DNA from: Cloeon dipterum
Taxonomy: Eukaryota; Arthropoda; Insecta; Ephemeroptera; Baetidae
Assembly (NCBI RefSeq): GCF_949628265.1
Contig: NC_088787.1
Coordinates: 35,328,844 to 35,392,843 of the forward strand
Reading direction: 5' to 3'
DNA: 64,000 nucleotides
Position 1 is the first letter of the stretch; the number at the start of each line of letters is the position of its first letter. The translations under genes were made by a program, and so were the position numbers. Shown here one piece after another: positions 34,971 through 45,291 of the stretch. Under the pieces are notes generated by a model. The model had not been told where the DNA came from. It was given only the letters and a program-made list of their open reading frames with translations, and made no database searches.

Positions 34971-36367
34971 ATGATGCGGTTGCTGCCGTTGCTCAGTCTA
35001 TGCGTAGCCTTGGCCACTGGCATAAATTTCACCTTTATATCTGAGTGGGACGATTCTGATTTGAAATGGACCCCCGAATACAGTATGGAGCAAGCATTGG
35101 CTGACGGAACTTACAGGCGTGGAGTAAGCAAGCTATATTACATGGCTGTGTTTGCCCAAAGAGTTTTCGTCAGCTTCTCTCGATATTACGGTATACCCGT
35201 GACTCTCGCATGGCTGCCGATCGGTGTCACTACATCTACTAAAACAAAGCTGAATCCATTTCCCTCGTGGCCGATGCAGGTTCATAAGAAACTGGATTCT
35301 ATAGTCGCTATTTCTTTACAGTGTGCATGATTTTCTTTTGCAGGATGAAGGCAATTGCGGAGCCCTGCAGTCTGTTAGAGGACTGGAGATCGATAGTGTT
35401 GGTCGCCTCTGGGCGGTAGACCAGGGCACAAAAGGAAAATGCCCGCCAAAACTGTGGATATTTCATCTCGCACAAGAAGATAGCTTAGAACTCGAGCACG
35501 AGTTTCCAGATTCCGTCGTATCCAATGGTTTGTACAGAACAGAAACGTGGCTGACCGATCTCGCGGTGGATCAGACACCAGAAGACTCATTCGCATACAT
35601 CGCGAGCCACACCGGCGAATTAATGCAACTCATTGCGTTTAGCTTGAAACGTAAAACGACCTGGCGTGTAAAGATTGCGAATGTGCAGTTTGAGGCTCTC
35701 GCGATTTCCCGTTTTGAAGACCGGAAGTTCCTGTATATCAGTGGATACAACACCAGTGGACTGTATGCAGTGGACTTGTCGGTTATCAGAAAAGGAAATG
35801 TAAATCCGGCTATCACGCTGGTTGGAAACAAGATGGCTCCGTCTAGAAGAATGGTGTTTGACGGAATAAACGAGATGATTTATTTCGACCTACCGAAAAC
35901 TGGCTCCGTTGGAACCTTGGATCTGATCACCTTCAAGGAGGAACTGGTGTTCAAGGTAGGAATCTGTCAATTTAATCATTTCTTACAAATCTAAAACACT
36001 ACCATCAGGACGCAGGCTTCGGGAATTATTGGCCGTTTCTGTTGGCTTTCGACTATCCCAAAACTCTCTTCATGATGGTGGGTGATACTATTGGAGATAA
36101 GAAAAAATACCGCTTGTTCAAGGCTGTAGTTGAAGCCAAATCTCTCTCATTTAGAGATCGCATCATGATGACAGGTATTTTTTGATCAAATTAAGTTGTT
36201 AAATATGTATTGCTGTTTATTGTTCATGACAATATAGCACTGAAGTATCATTATTGTGAGATGTCCATATTTTTTGTACCTAATTTGTCAAACCGCCTAT
36301 TTTGATTTTAGGCCGCGTAGAGAACGAAAGCGATTTCAACACGCCCAACGTTTCAAAGACAAAATAA
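34971..36367 (+). CDS. Yellow/MRJP-family secreted protein, 4 exons
   Basis: Exons: 34971-35279, 35344-35955, 36009-36174, 36312-36367, giving 380 residues with consistent phases. Residues 1-17 are a signal peptide. The MRJP domain starts with FISEWDDSDLKW and continues with RVFVSFSRYYGIPVTLAWLP, the DEGNCGALQSVRGLEID-type blade motif, LWAVDQG, LAVDQTPEDSFAYI and DGINEMIYFDL; these are hallmark yellow-family segments forming a six-bladed propeller. Members act in cuticle pigmentation (dopachrome conversion in some) and other secreted roles; which yellow subfamily this is cannot be told here. The third exon ends at G/GTATTT. The best acceptor (GATTTTAG at 36311) leads to a stop at 36365, about 18 residues into exon 4. 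An unusual alternative 3' end is listed separately. Confidence 0.88.
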
Positions 36368-36821
36368 AACTGGTATTACGCAAGGCAGTAAATATCCGCG
36401 TCCAACTATTCCAACTTTTCAAATACAAAATCAAACAGTTATTACGCAAAACTGTAAATGTCCGGACACAACTTTTCCAATTTTTAAAATGCAAAATCAA
36501 ACAAATGCTACGCAAGACAGTAAATATCAGCCGGTAAATTGCGAAATAAAAGCAGGTTCTGCCACTCATCATACAAGAGACGAAACTCTGCTTGCTAAAG
36601 TTTTGATCCTGATTTTGACATGCTCAAATGCAGTCATCTTATTGACTAGCACTATCATTTTGTGCCTCTTCCTGAGACGAGGAAAGGTCACGAGAAAGTG
36701 TAAAAAGGAATCGCAACACGAAATGAAATCAAAGGAACAACGAGATGACGTCATGACTCCACCAGAGCTGTACGAGAGACCGCGGATGCTGCTTCCTTCT
36801 AGAACAACCACCCATATTTAA
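36331..36821 (+). CDS. Possible alternative C-terminus of the yellow gene: Gln/Asn repeat plus transmembrane tail
   Basis: A second frame is open from 36321 to the stop at 36819-36821. It encodes three 22-residue repeats (66 bp each at 36347, 36413 and 36479) with the theme F-Q-x-Q-N-x-T-x-x-T-Q. After them comes a hydrophobic stretch (about 36600-36674) that looks like a transmembrane helix, stopped by R-R-G-K and a charged tail. To join it to the propeller, exon 4 would have to start at the weak AAAG acceptor before 36331, or there has been a frameshift near 36331-36365. If real, the product would be a membrane-anchored yellow protein; if not, the region is 3' untranslated sequence. AATAAA at 36236-plus-1000 (37236-37241) suits either model. 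Confidence 0.4.
36347..36542 (+). repeat. Three tandem 66-bp repeats
   Basis: Units start at 36347, 36413 and 36479 and share CAAAAT.AAAC and ACGCAA..C.GTAAATxTCCG. The period is a multiple of three, which keeps the Gln/Asn frame open in all copies; the frame that follows the strong splice acceptor has stops. Confidence 0.85.
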
Positions 36822-37235
36822 ACATATATCATGTTCCTTCTTTTGCGAATATTTTGGAATTATTGGGACAAGAGCACTGTCTGCTCCCAGCTGTGCGGTG
36901 CAGGAAGGGAATATCCGCCCCGCCATCTGTTCTACTTCAGCCACCAGGCTTTATTCTGCTTCAGAATTGTACCAGGAAGTAAACTAACCGCCTTTTATCG
37001 AGTCTAACGTAGCCATAAGAGCAATTATTATAACATATATGGGATATATATAGAGTTATTTGCTTTTAACTCTGTGCTAAGATAAAAAATATTTATTTTA
37101 TTTGGTTATGTATTTATCAGTTCATTTTCTCGTTATTTGCTCGAGCTTTACATTTTGTTATTTCCTCTACCGAGGCTATATACTTTTACTTTTATATGTA
37201 CTTCTATAATTTTGTAATGGACGAGCTTATAAAGG

Positions 37236-37241
37236 AATAAA
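37236..37241 (+). terminator. Polyadenylation signal of the yellow gene
   Basis: AATAAA, immediately followed by a second overlapping AATAAA, lies after a long AT-rich 3' region. It is the first clear hexamer pair downstream of both possible stop codons. Confidence 0.45.
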
Positions 37242-39863
37242 TAAAAATAATGCATACAATTTATTGCCATTCAATTTTTCAGGTTTACATTGAAATTTGA
37301 TCTTTGTCAGAATGTTATAAATTAATAAAAACAAATATCGAAACTAAAAATCTTTTATTTTATTAGGTTTATTTAAGTGGCTTTCATAGTTCCCTCTATT
37401 TGGGATAGGGGTTGAAAAATGAGGGAGTACACCGCATACGTTGCTCAAAATTTTAACAAACAGGGAAATATTTATTTGAAAAAAAATGTCACACAACATA
37501 TTGATGATTTAATTTGAATAAAAAAGTTATTCCAACCTTGGATACTACTTAATTTACGCCTTGATAAAGAAACATAATAGATATTGGGTCTGCTTCTTTG
37601 CAAATAGAGATCTCGTCGATCAAATCAGTCTAGAGAGTTGAGAACGTATTATATGCGGGACATTTATTTGTTCCTTACTTCCTTGTGTGCGTACAAGTTG
37701 TGTTGCGGTTTCCTGATTCGATAAGTAAATTTCTCAAAAAACTCACAGCCTGATTATGAGAAAGTTAAATTTAATTCCGTTCGATTTGATTATATATATA
37801 CTTTCGAGCTTTTAGCACGCTACCTGTCGATCTAAGGAGGAGCTATAAGATCAGGAAAAAACCACCTCCGCAGCTCGCATTGTAACCTGGCAGGTGGCCG
37901 GCACTGTGAATGGAGTTAAGGGAACAAATAAGGATTTCAAAAGGAGACTGCCAGCTGCTCAGTTGACTGCTGCTGCTGGATTTGTGTTTCAGGGCCTGAG
38001 GTGGGCCACCGCCTCAAGCGGCGCCGGCGGCACAACAGACAATGGCGGCGCAGAGCGCGATCCCTTCACGCGGACGTGATGAGTGCGACAGAACAGAGAC
38101 GGCGCCAATACAGAGGCGGCGCTTCACAAAACCCCTCATATGCCGCATCACCATTGGCGCCGACGTATGAAAAACAGACGGCGCCACTGCCAGCGGCGCC
38201 TCGAGTGGCTCAGGTGGCAGCATATATATATTCATCACGCACGACGCCTAACTGGAACATTACTCGACCAAATCGATCCTGCAATAATTTAAATCTTGAA
38301 TTTTTCTCCCGGACATAATTTTGAAATACTCCACCATAACACCATAATAAATTAGGACAATTTCCTCCTCCTAATATTAATCTCAGTTTGTTTCATTATC
38401 TTGTATTTTACTTAATTATTGATATGACCAGGGGCCGGCGCAGTAAAAAGAGCGAGGAATAAGTAACAAACCACACGCGTTCGCTCTGATTAAATAGATA
38501 CTCTTTCTGATAAAACGTTTGAGATTATGCAACAAGTTGGCCTTTTTTGCAACGCAGGTTGCATATTTTTTTATCCTCTCGCATTTGAAATTAACTCACC
38601 AAGAACCAGTTCATGCAGGTTATCCCGGAAATAAAACAAAACAACCATCTTGAGTGTGTCGTTTGCTAGGTTTTCCTGCTCGTTTCGAAAGGCCACTCTA
38701 AATCAAAGCCTCCCTCCGACCAAATTATTGAGTCAGCAAAAAAGAGAGCAGAACACGGAGACACAGAAGAACGGACGAGCTTCCCTTCCGATCACATGCG
38801 ATTAAAAAAATCAGGTAATCAAGCGTCTCGCAACTGTGGCTCATCGGATATCCAAAAATATAGCGCAGTAATAAATAAACTTTTTCAAGCTTCTTGTAAT
38901 CATTATTCATCGATTTTACAGCTGTAATTATAAAAATACTTGAAAAAAGCAGCAGCAAAAATATCAAGGTGATATTTTCGTCCAGCGTTGCCGCAGCAAG
39001 CCTATAGAAGCAATAGGGAAACTAATTAGCACGCCACCTGTCGAGTTCAGGAGAAGTAAAATCAGGCAAAAACCAACCTCCGCAGCTCTCATGATCACCC
39101 GGCGGCTGGCCGGCACTGTGAACGGATTTCAAGGAGAAAGCGGGTTACTATAAAGAGGAGACTGCCGCTCAGTTGGCTACCGCGCTCTGCCAACGCGCCC
39201 CTGTCGAAATTCCACATACATATGGCTCGACTATTTCCAATTTTCCAGTGCCGGCCAGCTGCCAGGATAGAATGCGAGCCACACAGGTCGGCCTATAGAT
39301 CATTCCTTCTCCCATCTTATGCTAGCCTGGCAGTTTTATTGCTTTCTGTGGCGCGCGGGTTGCATAAAACAATCAATTGATCGACAATTGAGTTCAATTT
39401 GATTGATATAGTAAATTTCTGCTTGAGCGAAATTTAAAAATGTTAACTTGTTAAATTTTATGTCTTTAATATTTCTGAAGGTACAAAAATTTCAATGGTT
39501 GCGGTCATAATTGCTAATAATATTTCTACTGTAATATTTGACAATCTGCGTATCATTATTTTAAAAAAACTACTCTCCGTTGAATGCTGGTGCAGGCAAA
39601 AAATAAAAAATTGCATAAATGATTCAAAATTAAATATATTTATTAATTTTTGTATTAATTCATTCCAGTAAAATGGTCCTTGCGATCACAATCAGAGTAC
39701 AAACATATATGGTTTTGTTCGTGATAGATAATTTTCAGAGAGCGGAAAAAACGTACTCGCAAAAAATGTAAAATGACAAGTTTTGGCAGTGAATTAAAAA
39801 TGTTCACTGAATTCAAGTGTGAATAAAAACAATCACACTTTAACTACACTACATCAGACAAAT
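37242..39863. other. Intergenic region with several duplicated blocks
   Basis: The block at 37812-37975 (TTAGCACGCTACCTGTCG, CACCTCCGCAGCTC, GGTGGCCGGCACTGTGAA) recurs at about 39025-39190. A GC-rich island at 37990-38220 contains GGCGCC several times. The block at 38420-38860 repeats 34165-34620. The segment at 39236-39359 recurs inverted at about 45108-45192. I could not assign a gene to any of these. Confidence 0.55.
38420..38860. repeat. Duplicated segment, copy 2 (first copy at 34165-34620)
   Basis: Same order of motifs as copy 1: GGGGCCGGCGCAG, CTCTTTCTGATAAAACG, GCAACGCAGGTTGCATA, GTCGTTTGCTAGGTTTTCCTG and TCTCGCAACTGTGGCTCAT. No yellow-like coding sequence follows it. Confidence 0.75.
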
Positions 39864-42800
39864 CTAAAAATCAGAGACGTTTGTGTCGAAAATATTTCCT
39901 CCTGTATAAACATGGACAGTGGGATTTGCTGCATCTCCTGATTTTTTGTTTCTGCTTCGTGGATCGTACGCTTTCAAGAAAAACTTCAAATTTGGATCAT
40001 TGAACCAGTCAGACACTACTGCCCCAAGGTCTCTAATCGCAGCCTGAGCATAGCTTCTTACGAATTTAATTAAGTAACCTTTCACGTTATCCTTGAAAAG
40101 ATAAATAACTTGCAGATCGGTCAATCTCGGGAGAAGTGCTGAGGCCAATTTGATGAAATTGCCGAAAGCTTTCATGATTTGGGCGTCGTACTCAATATCT
40201 GGAGAGGTGAAACGAATCCCGAATTTCAAATGAACCAGATTTTGTAGGATCTCTTTTCTTAAAATGAAACATCCGAGTAAATTCAGGTCGACGGCGTCTA
40301 AACAGTCATGCGGCAAGAATAAGTTGACATGTACCAGTCCTGGCGCCGACAGAATGGTTGAGAGGAAGTCGACTTTCGAAGGAGGAAGACTGAAAATTCA
40401 CAAATATTAGTGAGATTTATTTAAATTAAATTGACCAGTTGCATAAACCCTTAGTTATTGAAGCCGCCAACAGATGGCGCAACCACAGACTTTCTTAAAA
40501 ATTTTGTTTTAAGCGGTTTTAAGGCATTTCCGCTGCGATTTCAGACTCAATCTAGCTATTTTGCTTTTTTAAATTAATTTGCTTTTTTTGACGTGCTGAA
40601 AACCAAAATCGGTTCAGCCATTCGCCGTAGAAACGCTGGAAAAGATTTTTATATTTCAAAAAAATAATTTTTCACGGTTCTACGGCGATTGGCTGAACCG
40701 ATTTTGGTTTTCAGCACGTCGAAAAAGAAGCAAATTAATTGAAGAATGCACAGTAGCTAGATTGAGTCTGAAATCGCATCGGAAGTGTCATAAAATCGAA
40801 AGTCTACGGTGGCGCCATCTGTTGGCGGCTTCGAACAGTTAGGGTTTATGCAACTGGTGAATTACAGCAGCTTTTATTTTACTTGTCGCAGAAAAGAATA
40901 TGGATTTCTCTCAAGTTGGCTAAATTGATAATTGGTATGGGGTCTTCAATCGTTGTTTCCCACAAGGAAAGTCTTTCCAATTTAGGGCAGTATTCTAAAA
41001 TTTTAAAAAGATCCAAAGTAATGACGACGCCCGGGCGAGGCAGAACGTTTAGCTCGGTCATATTCCTTCCATAGACATCCAGCAAATCTAATATGATTTT
41101 GCTTGAGTGCGCGTTGCGCAAATATAGTTGTTGAATTTTGGCAAATCGTGGCAACGAATTTTTATCTACTTCATTGTTGTTTACCCAATTAATCTAGAAG
41201 TACAGAAATATTATTAGTAATTATGACTGCAACCAGCGGGGGCCAGATTCGTGCGACGCGCAGATATGGCGTCCGGCGGTGGAGTATGGCGCGAAAAAAC
41301 AGTCACGTGAAAATGCGCGAAATATTGGTCAATATTGTGACATAATTTGTACTAATTGTGTCTTTTGCATCGTAAAAACAAACTCTTGACACTCGTACGG
41401 CAATCCAAAGAGAGCTTTTTGAGTTTCCCACATTCAGACGCCATCTTGGATCTGCGCAGTAGGAAACAATTTTATCGCACATCTGGCACCCGCTGACTTC
41501 AACCATTGCAATTTCATACCTTCAGAAACCATAAAGAAGGAAACAGGGTGTGTAGATGAGGCAAACCCGGATAATTAATTTGCAACCCCAACAAAGACGA
41601 TGGCGCCAAAGGGAGATGTTCTGTTTTATAAGACGATAAACGAGGGAAAAGCGCTGTACTAACGAATTCGAGGTTTGGCAAATGATGAATACAAAAGTCT
41701 TTCAACTGCCGATAGCGTTCGCCCGACGGAATAATAATACTCATCAAGCAGGGAAAACCAAAATGTTTCAAACGAGAAAAAGTGCTTTTTACGTCCTCGA
41801 TGTCATTTAAATCCGGAAATTCATCGTGTTCAAACTTAATAAAAAGGATTTTCAAATCAGGGAGCGAGTTGCAAATTCTCTTCACATGTGAATATCCCAA
41901 CTCGAAAGAGTATATCTCAAGCTTTATCAGCTTTCCCAGTTTGCAGATTGATTCCACCATTTCCTCGATAGGAATCGGTCCGCTATGTGTCAGGTCCACA
42001 TCAATTATCAATGTTGATATTTTTTCGGTGAATGAACTTTTTAAAATCATCTGAGCAACCTGTTAGGAACATTTTCATTTGTATGAGACCGTCTTTGACG
42101 AAGTTTCTGAGCACAGCAATCGATTCCTGAGGGTTGAAATAGGTATAGTGGAAATTTTGTGCGACCAAAAAGTCCAGCGTGACGTGCGAACTTTTTTCCC
42201 GCCAAAACAATGTATGCGAGAACTGCGCATGCGTCAGAGCTGGCTGGATCTGACAAAGGTTCGTATACAGGTGCGGTCTCTCTGCAAGTGCTCAAACTAG
42301 CTGTGACGCATGCGCACTTCTCGCATTCATATTGTTTGGCGGGAAAAAGACGTTCGCGCGTCGCGCTGGACTTTTTAGAGGGAACAAATATCCATTTTAC
42401 CTAAATCGACCCTCAGAAATCGATTGGTGTGCTCAGACTTTTCCTCAAAGATGGTCTTTAACTGTAAGTTATCCACTTACCTTCAAACAATTGCTCGCCT
42501 TTAGAGATTCGGGGCAAAAGGAGAGCAGACCATTTCCTATCTCGATAGTATCCACATTTAATCGAACGCTTAGCAAATATGAAAGTACTCTCAAGCGTTT
42601 TTCAAAATCTTCCACCGAGTGCATTTGTCGATCAATCGACTTAAGATTCATAAAAGCGTTAAATATTTTTTCCAGAAGAGGTGGAGCTTTCAGCTTCTCG
42701 GTGGCTTTAACTATAAAATAATCAGTCTCAAATCAATTAAATCATTTATAGGAAATTTTAATTTAACTACCAAGTTTTTCCAGATCTCCTACATCGTAGG

Positions 42801-42912
42801 AGCAGATATTTTTAACGGCTTGCGTCATTGAGAGTTTCATCAAGCTGATATTTCCCAATCGTAAGTTATTTATTCTTCTCTTGGTCATTTCCAGTTTCTG
42901 TGCGTCGTTCAT
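39864..42912 (-). CDS. Leucine-rich-repeat protein, possibly F-box-like, 5 exons
   Basis: Exons: 42912-42771, 42710-42481, 42059-41520, 41193-40883, 40389-39864; phases fit and the product is 582 residues. The start is the ATG of MNDAQKLEM, just after an acceptor (TTGTTACAG), so an upstream non-coding exon is likely; a donor GTGAGT at 43409 after 43410 could supply it. The first about 80 residues (ISLMKLSMTQAVKNI..YDVGDLEKL) resemble a degenerate F-box. Exons 3-5 have irregular LRR turns of the form L..L.I.....L.. (LIKLEIYSFELG, LPDLKILFIKF, CPKLERLSLWET, LANLREIHILF, LTDLQVIYLF). Such proteins often select substrates for SCF ubiquitin ligases; that is inference. Introns 2 and 4 each hold a MITE. 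Confidence 0.8.
40433..40859. mobile_element. AATT-family MITE, copy 3 (LRR gene intron 4)
   Basis: 427 bp, longest and best preserved copy. Inverted ends GACCAGTTGCATAAACCC and the complement of CACCAGTTGCATAAACCC are flanked by AATT on both sides (40429-40432 and 40860-40863). The arms pair almost completely, including ACGTGCTGAAAACCAAAATC with its inverse, so the element is a near-perfect hairpin. Confidence 0.85.
42086..42457. mobile_element. TTAA-family MITE, copy 4 (LRR gene intron 2)
   Basis: About 372 bp with ends AGACCGTCTTTGACG and ATGGTCT. TTAA follows the right end (42458-42461) but the left flank reads TATG. It lies about 25 bp upstream of the acceptor of LRR exon 3 and a similar distance from the donor of exon 2, filling most of the intron. 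Confidence 0.85.
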
Positions 42913-45291
42913 TTTTATGTGCCTGTAACAATAAACATTTTTATACCAAAACCCACGCAAACCAACCATTTTTATTTGTTTGACAAGAAATTCCCTAGCA
43001 CGATCAAAAATGAATTCCAGAAGTATCGCATGCTCTGATACAAAATTGACGTGCCTGAAATTCCATCCATTTTTGAAAGGGGAGAAATTAATTCTTTTTG
43101 CTAACTTCAACTCTTTTTAAATATTCAAGATTATTTTGCTTCGCCCTTTTTATTGAAGGGAAGAAAAATTCATGAACAGGTATCGCAAAACTTTAAAACA
43201 TTTCACAAAAAAAAACAATTTGTTTTTCACTTGCCACTTATCTGTTGCCTCAAGAAAATTCTGTATAAAACGAAGACACGTACGTTTTCCTTGCACAGAT
43301 ACACCGAGAAATTTTGGAACAAGCGATTTCAATTTATAATTATTGAATTATGGAGAAAAGAGCAATGAAAATAAATATAGAGCCTGTTCGAATATTGATT
43401 AGTACTCACCTGCTGGAAATGAATATATAAAATGTATCTCTGGCGCGCAACAATCCAACACTGAAAAGCTATGGACTCTGGTATTCGAGTCGGCAGCTTG
43501 CTCGCATTTCCAAAAATTTCTCGGATTCCGCGCATTATTGTTAAGTTATTTTTGAGCAATTCCACGTGAGAAATTTTGTACGGAATTTTTGTGACGCGAA
43601 AACTTTACCAGATTCCAAATTTTTTCTTAGGGTTAAAAGTGACAGGTGATGAGAGTTGAGAATTGCAACTTAGTCAGGAATAATCTATAGCTGATTAATT
43701 GTTCAAGAATTTGCCTTTATCTAGAATTACGTAGCAACCTTCGCGTACCCAGGCTTTATTTCTGACACCACCAACTTTAATTAGTTCCCAAAGTTGGAAA
43801 TGGAAGATTTTGAATTTACGTTTAAAGAATATATATTCTCAAAATATATTAATTTAGAAAATTAATTCAATTGTTAAAGTGTAAGTTTTAGACGAGCGGT
43901 TCAAGATCGCGCGCGTAGTTTCTAAAATTACAAGGGTAAAACAATGAAAAATACCGGTTGTTGACAAGTTACATTATTATTTAAGCTGGTACTTTTGACG
44001 ATACAGCAAAATTTTTATTGGGTTTATTAATTATTGATAATATATTTCACCTTGATATTGACTCAGATAAGAGCACTATTGAAATAACCGAATTACAATC
44101 AGGAACGGAATATTAAATGTGTTATTATACTTTACAAAATTGAATTTAAAAAAAGGAATAATAAGCTCAGTTAACTATCAGTTTCTCACCACTCACTCTG
44201 CTAAATTAGAGAAGTAAAGTCTGCGGACGTCTCCCACACTAGCCCGTTGTTAACGCGTGGTAAATTAACTCATGTAACTCGAGTGTCATTTGGTCAACGG
44301 TTATACGTATAGTGGCAAGCGGGGGTTTCGCCCAATGGAAAACATGGCTGATTGTGAGGGTAATCGAGTATAAACAATAAATTAACTTCACTTTTACAAT
44401 GAACCATCATATATCCTCTATTGAAAATATAATTGATTCATTCAAAGGACATTAAGGACTTACGAGAGTAAATATGTTTTGTTCCTTAATGAGATTACTT
44501 TGTATTTAAAATAATATAATTTGAGTGTTTGGAAATTTAATTGAAATCACTTGTGGTACCATATCAGGAATCAGTTATTGTTATATTATTGAAAATAAAG
44601 TGGTTTTGAATTTGTACCGGTTGTTGGTACCACAAGGGATTCACAGAGTCGATGTCGGTGTCAATAAAGTTGGTTGCATGGTTGCCGAGAGTATTTTGGG
44701 CACTTTAAAATTCCCGTAAGAAATAATTCCGTGGGAGCGGACTGCCTTTTGATTGCATTTATATTTGTACGCGTTTTGTACTAACTTACCATTGAGTAAA
44801 GAGCTGAAAATTTTGAAATTAGAGAATCTACGGCGTACTAAATAGCACAAGTGAATTATGTAAAAATATGAATACTAAAATTCTGATTCCAGCAGCAGGC
44901 GGCGCCGCCGGCTGTGCCACCGGCAACACTCGACGCACCGAGTGAAAAAACATAAACTTGACAAAAAACCGGCAGAAAGTTTAAATTTTAAATAATAAAA
45001 ATAAATTACAAATCAATTTCATAAATCGCAGGAGATAATTTAATATACTATCACGACCAATAAAAACTCATTTGCCGATCAGTTGATTATTTTATGTCAC
45101 CCACGCGGCGCTGAAAGCAATAATAAAAATGCCAGGATAGCATAAGATGGGAGAGGGAATCATGCGGCTCGCATTGTATCCTGCAAACTGGTCTCAGAAT
45201 AAGGCACAGAGAGGTAAAGAACTTGATGGCATGCTGGCTAATTTCTCCAGCTCCAGACCACTAGCGTATAAGGTTGCCGTCTAAATTACCT
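42913..45291. other. Upstream region of the LRR gene and AT-rich gap
   Basis: On the minus strand a candidate 5' exon ends at 43410 (CCAGCAG before GTGAGT). Beyond about 43600 the sequence is AT-rich with no recognisable exon. A short GC-rich patch at 44890-44940 and the inverted copy of the 39236-39359 repeat at about 45108-45192 are the only other structures noted. Confidence 0.45.

Noticed and set aside
36256..36537. Lys/Arg-rich ORF over the 66-bp repeats
   Set aside because: It cannot be joined in phase to exon 3 of the yellow gene and stops before the transmembrane-like segment; the Gln/Asn frame fits better.
41782..42054. Plus-strand ORF of 90 codons
   Set aside because: It is antisense to LRR exon 3 and has no features of its own.
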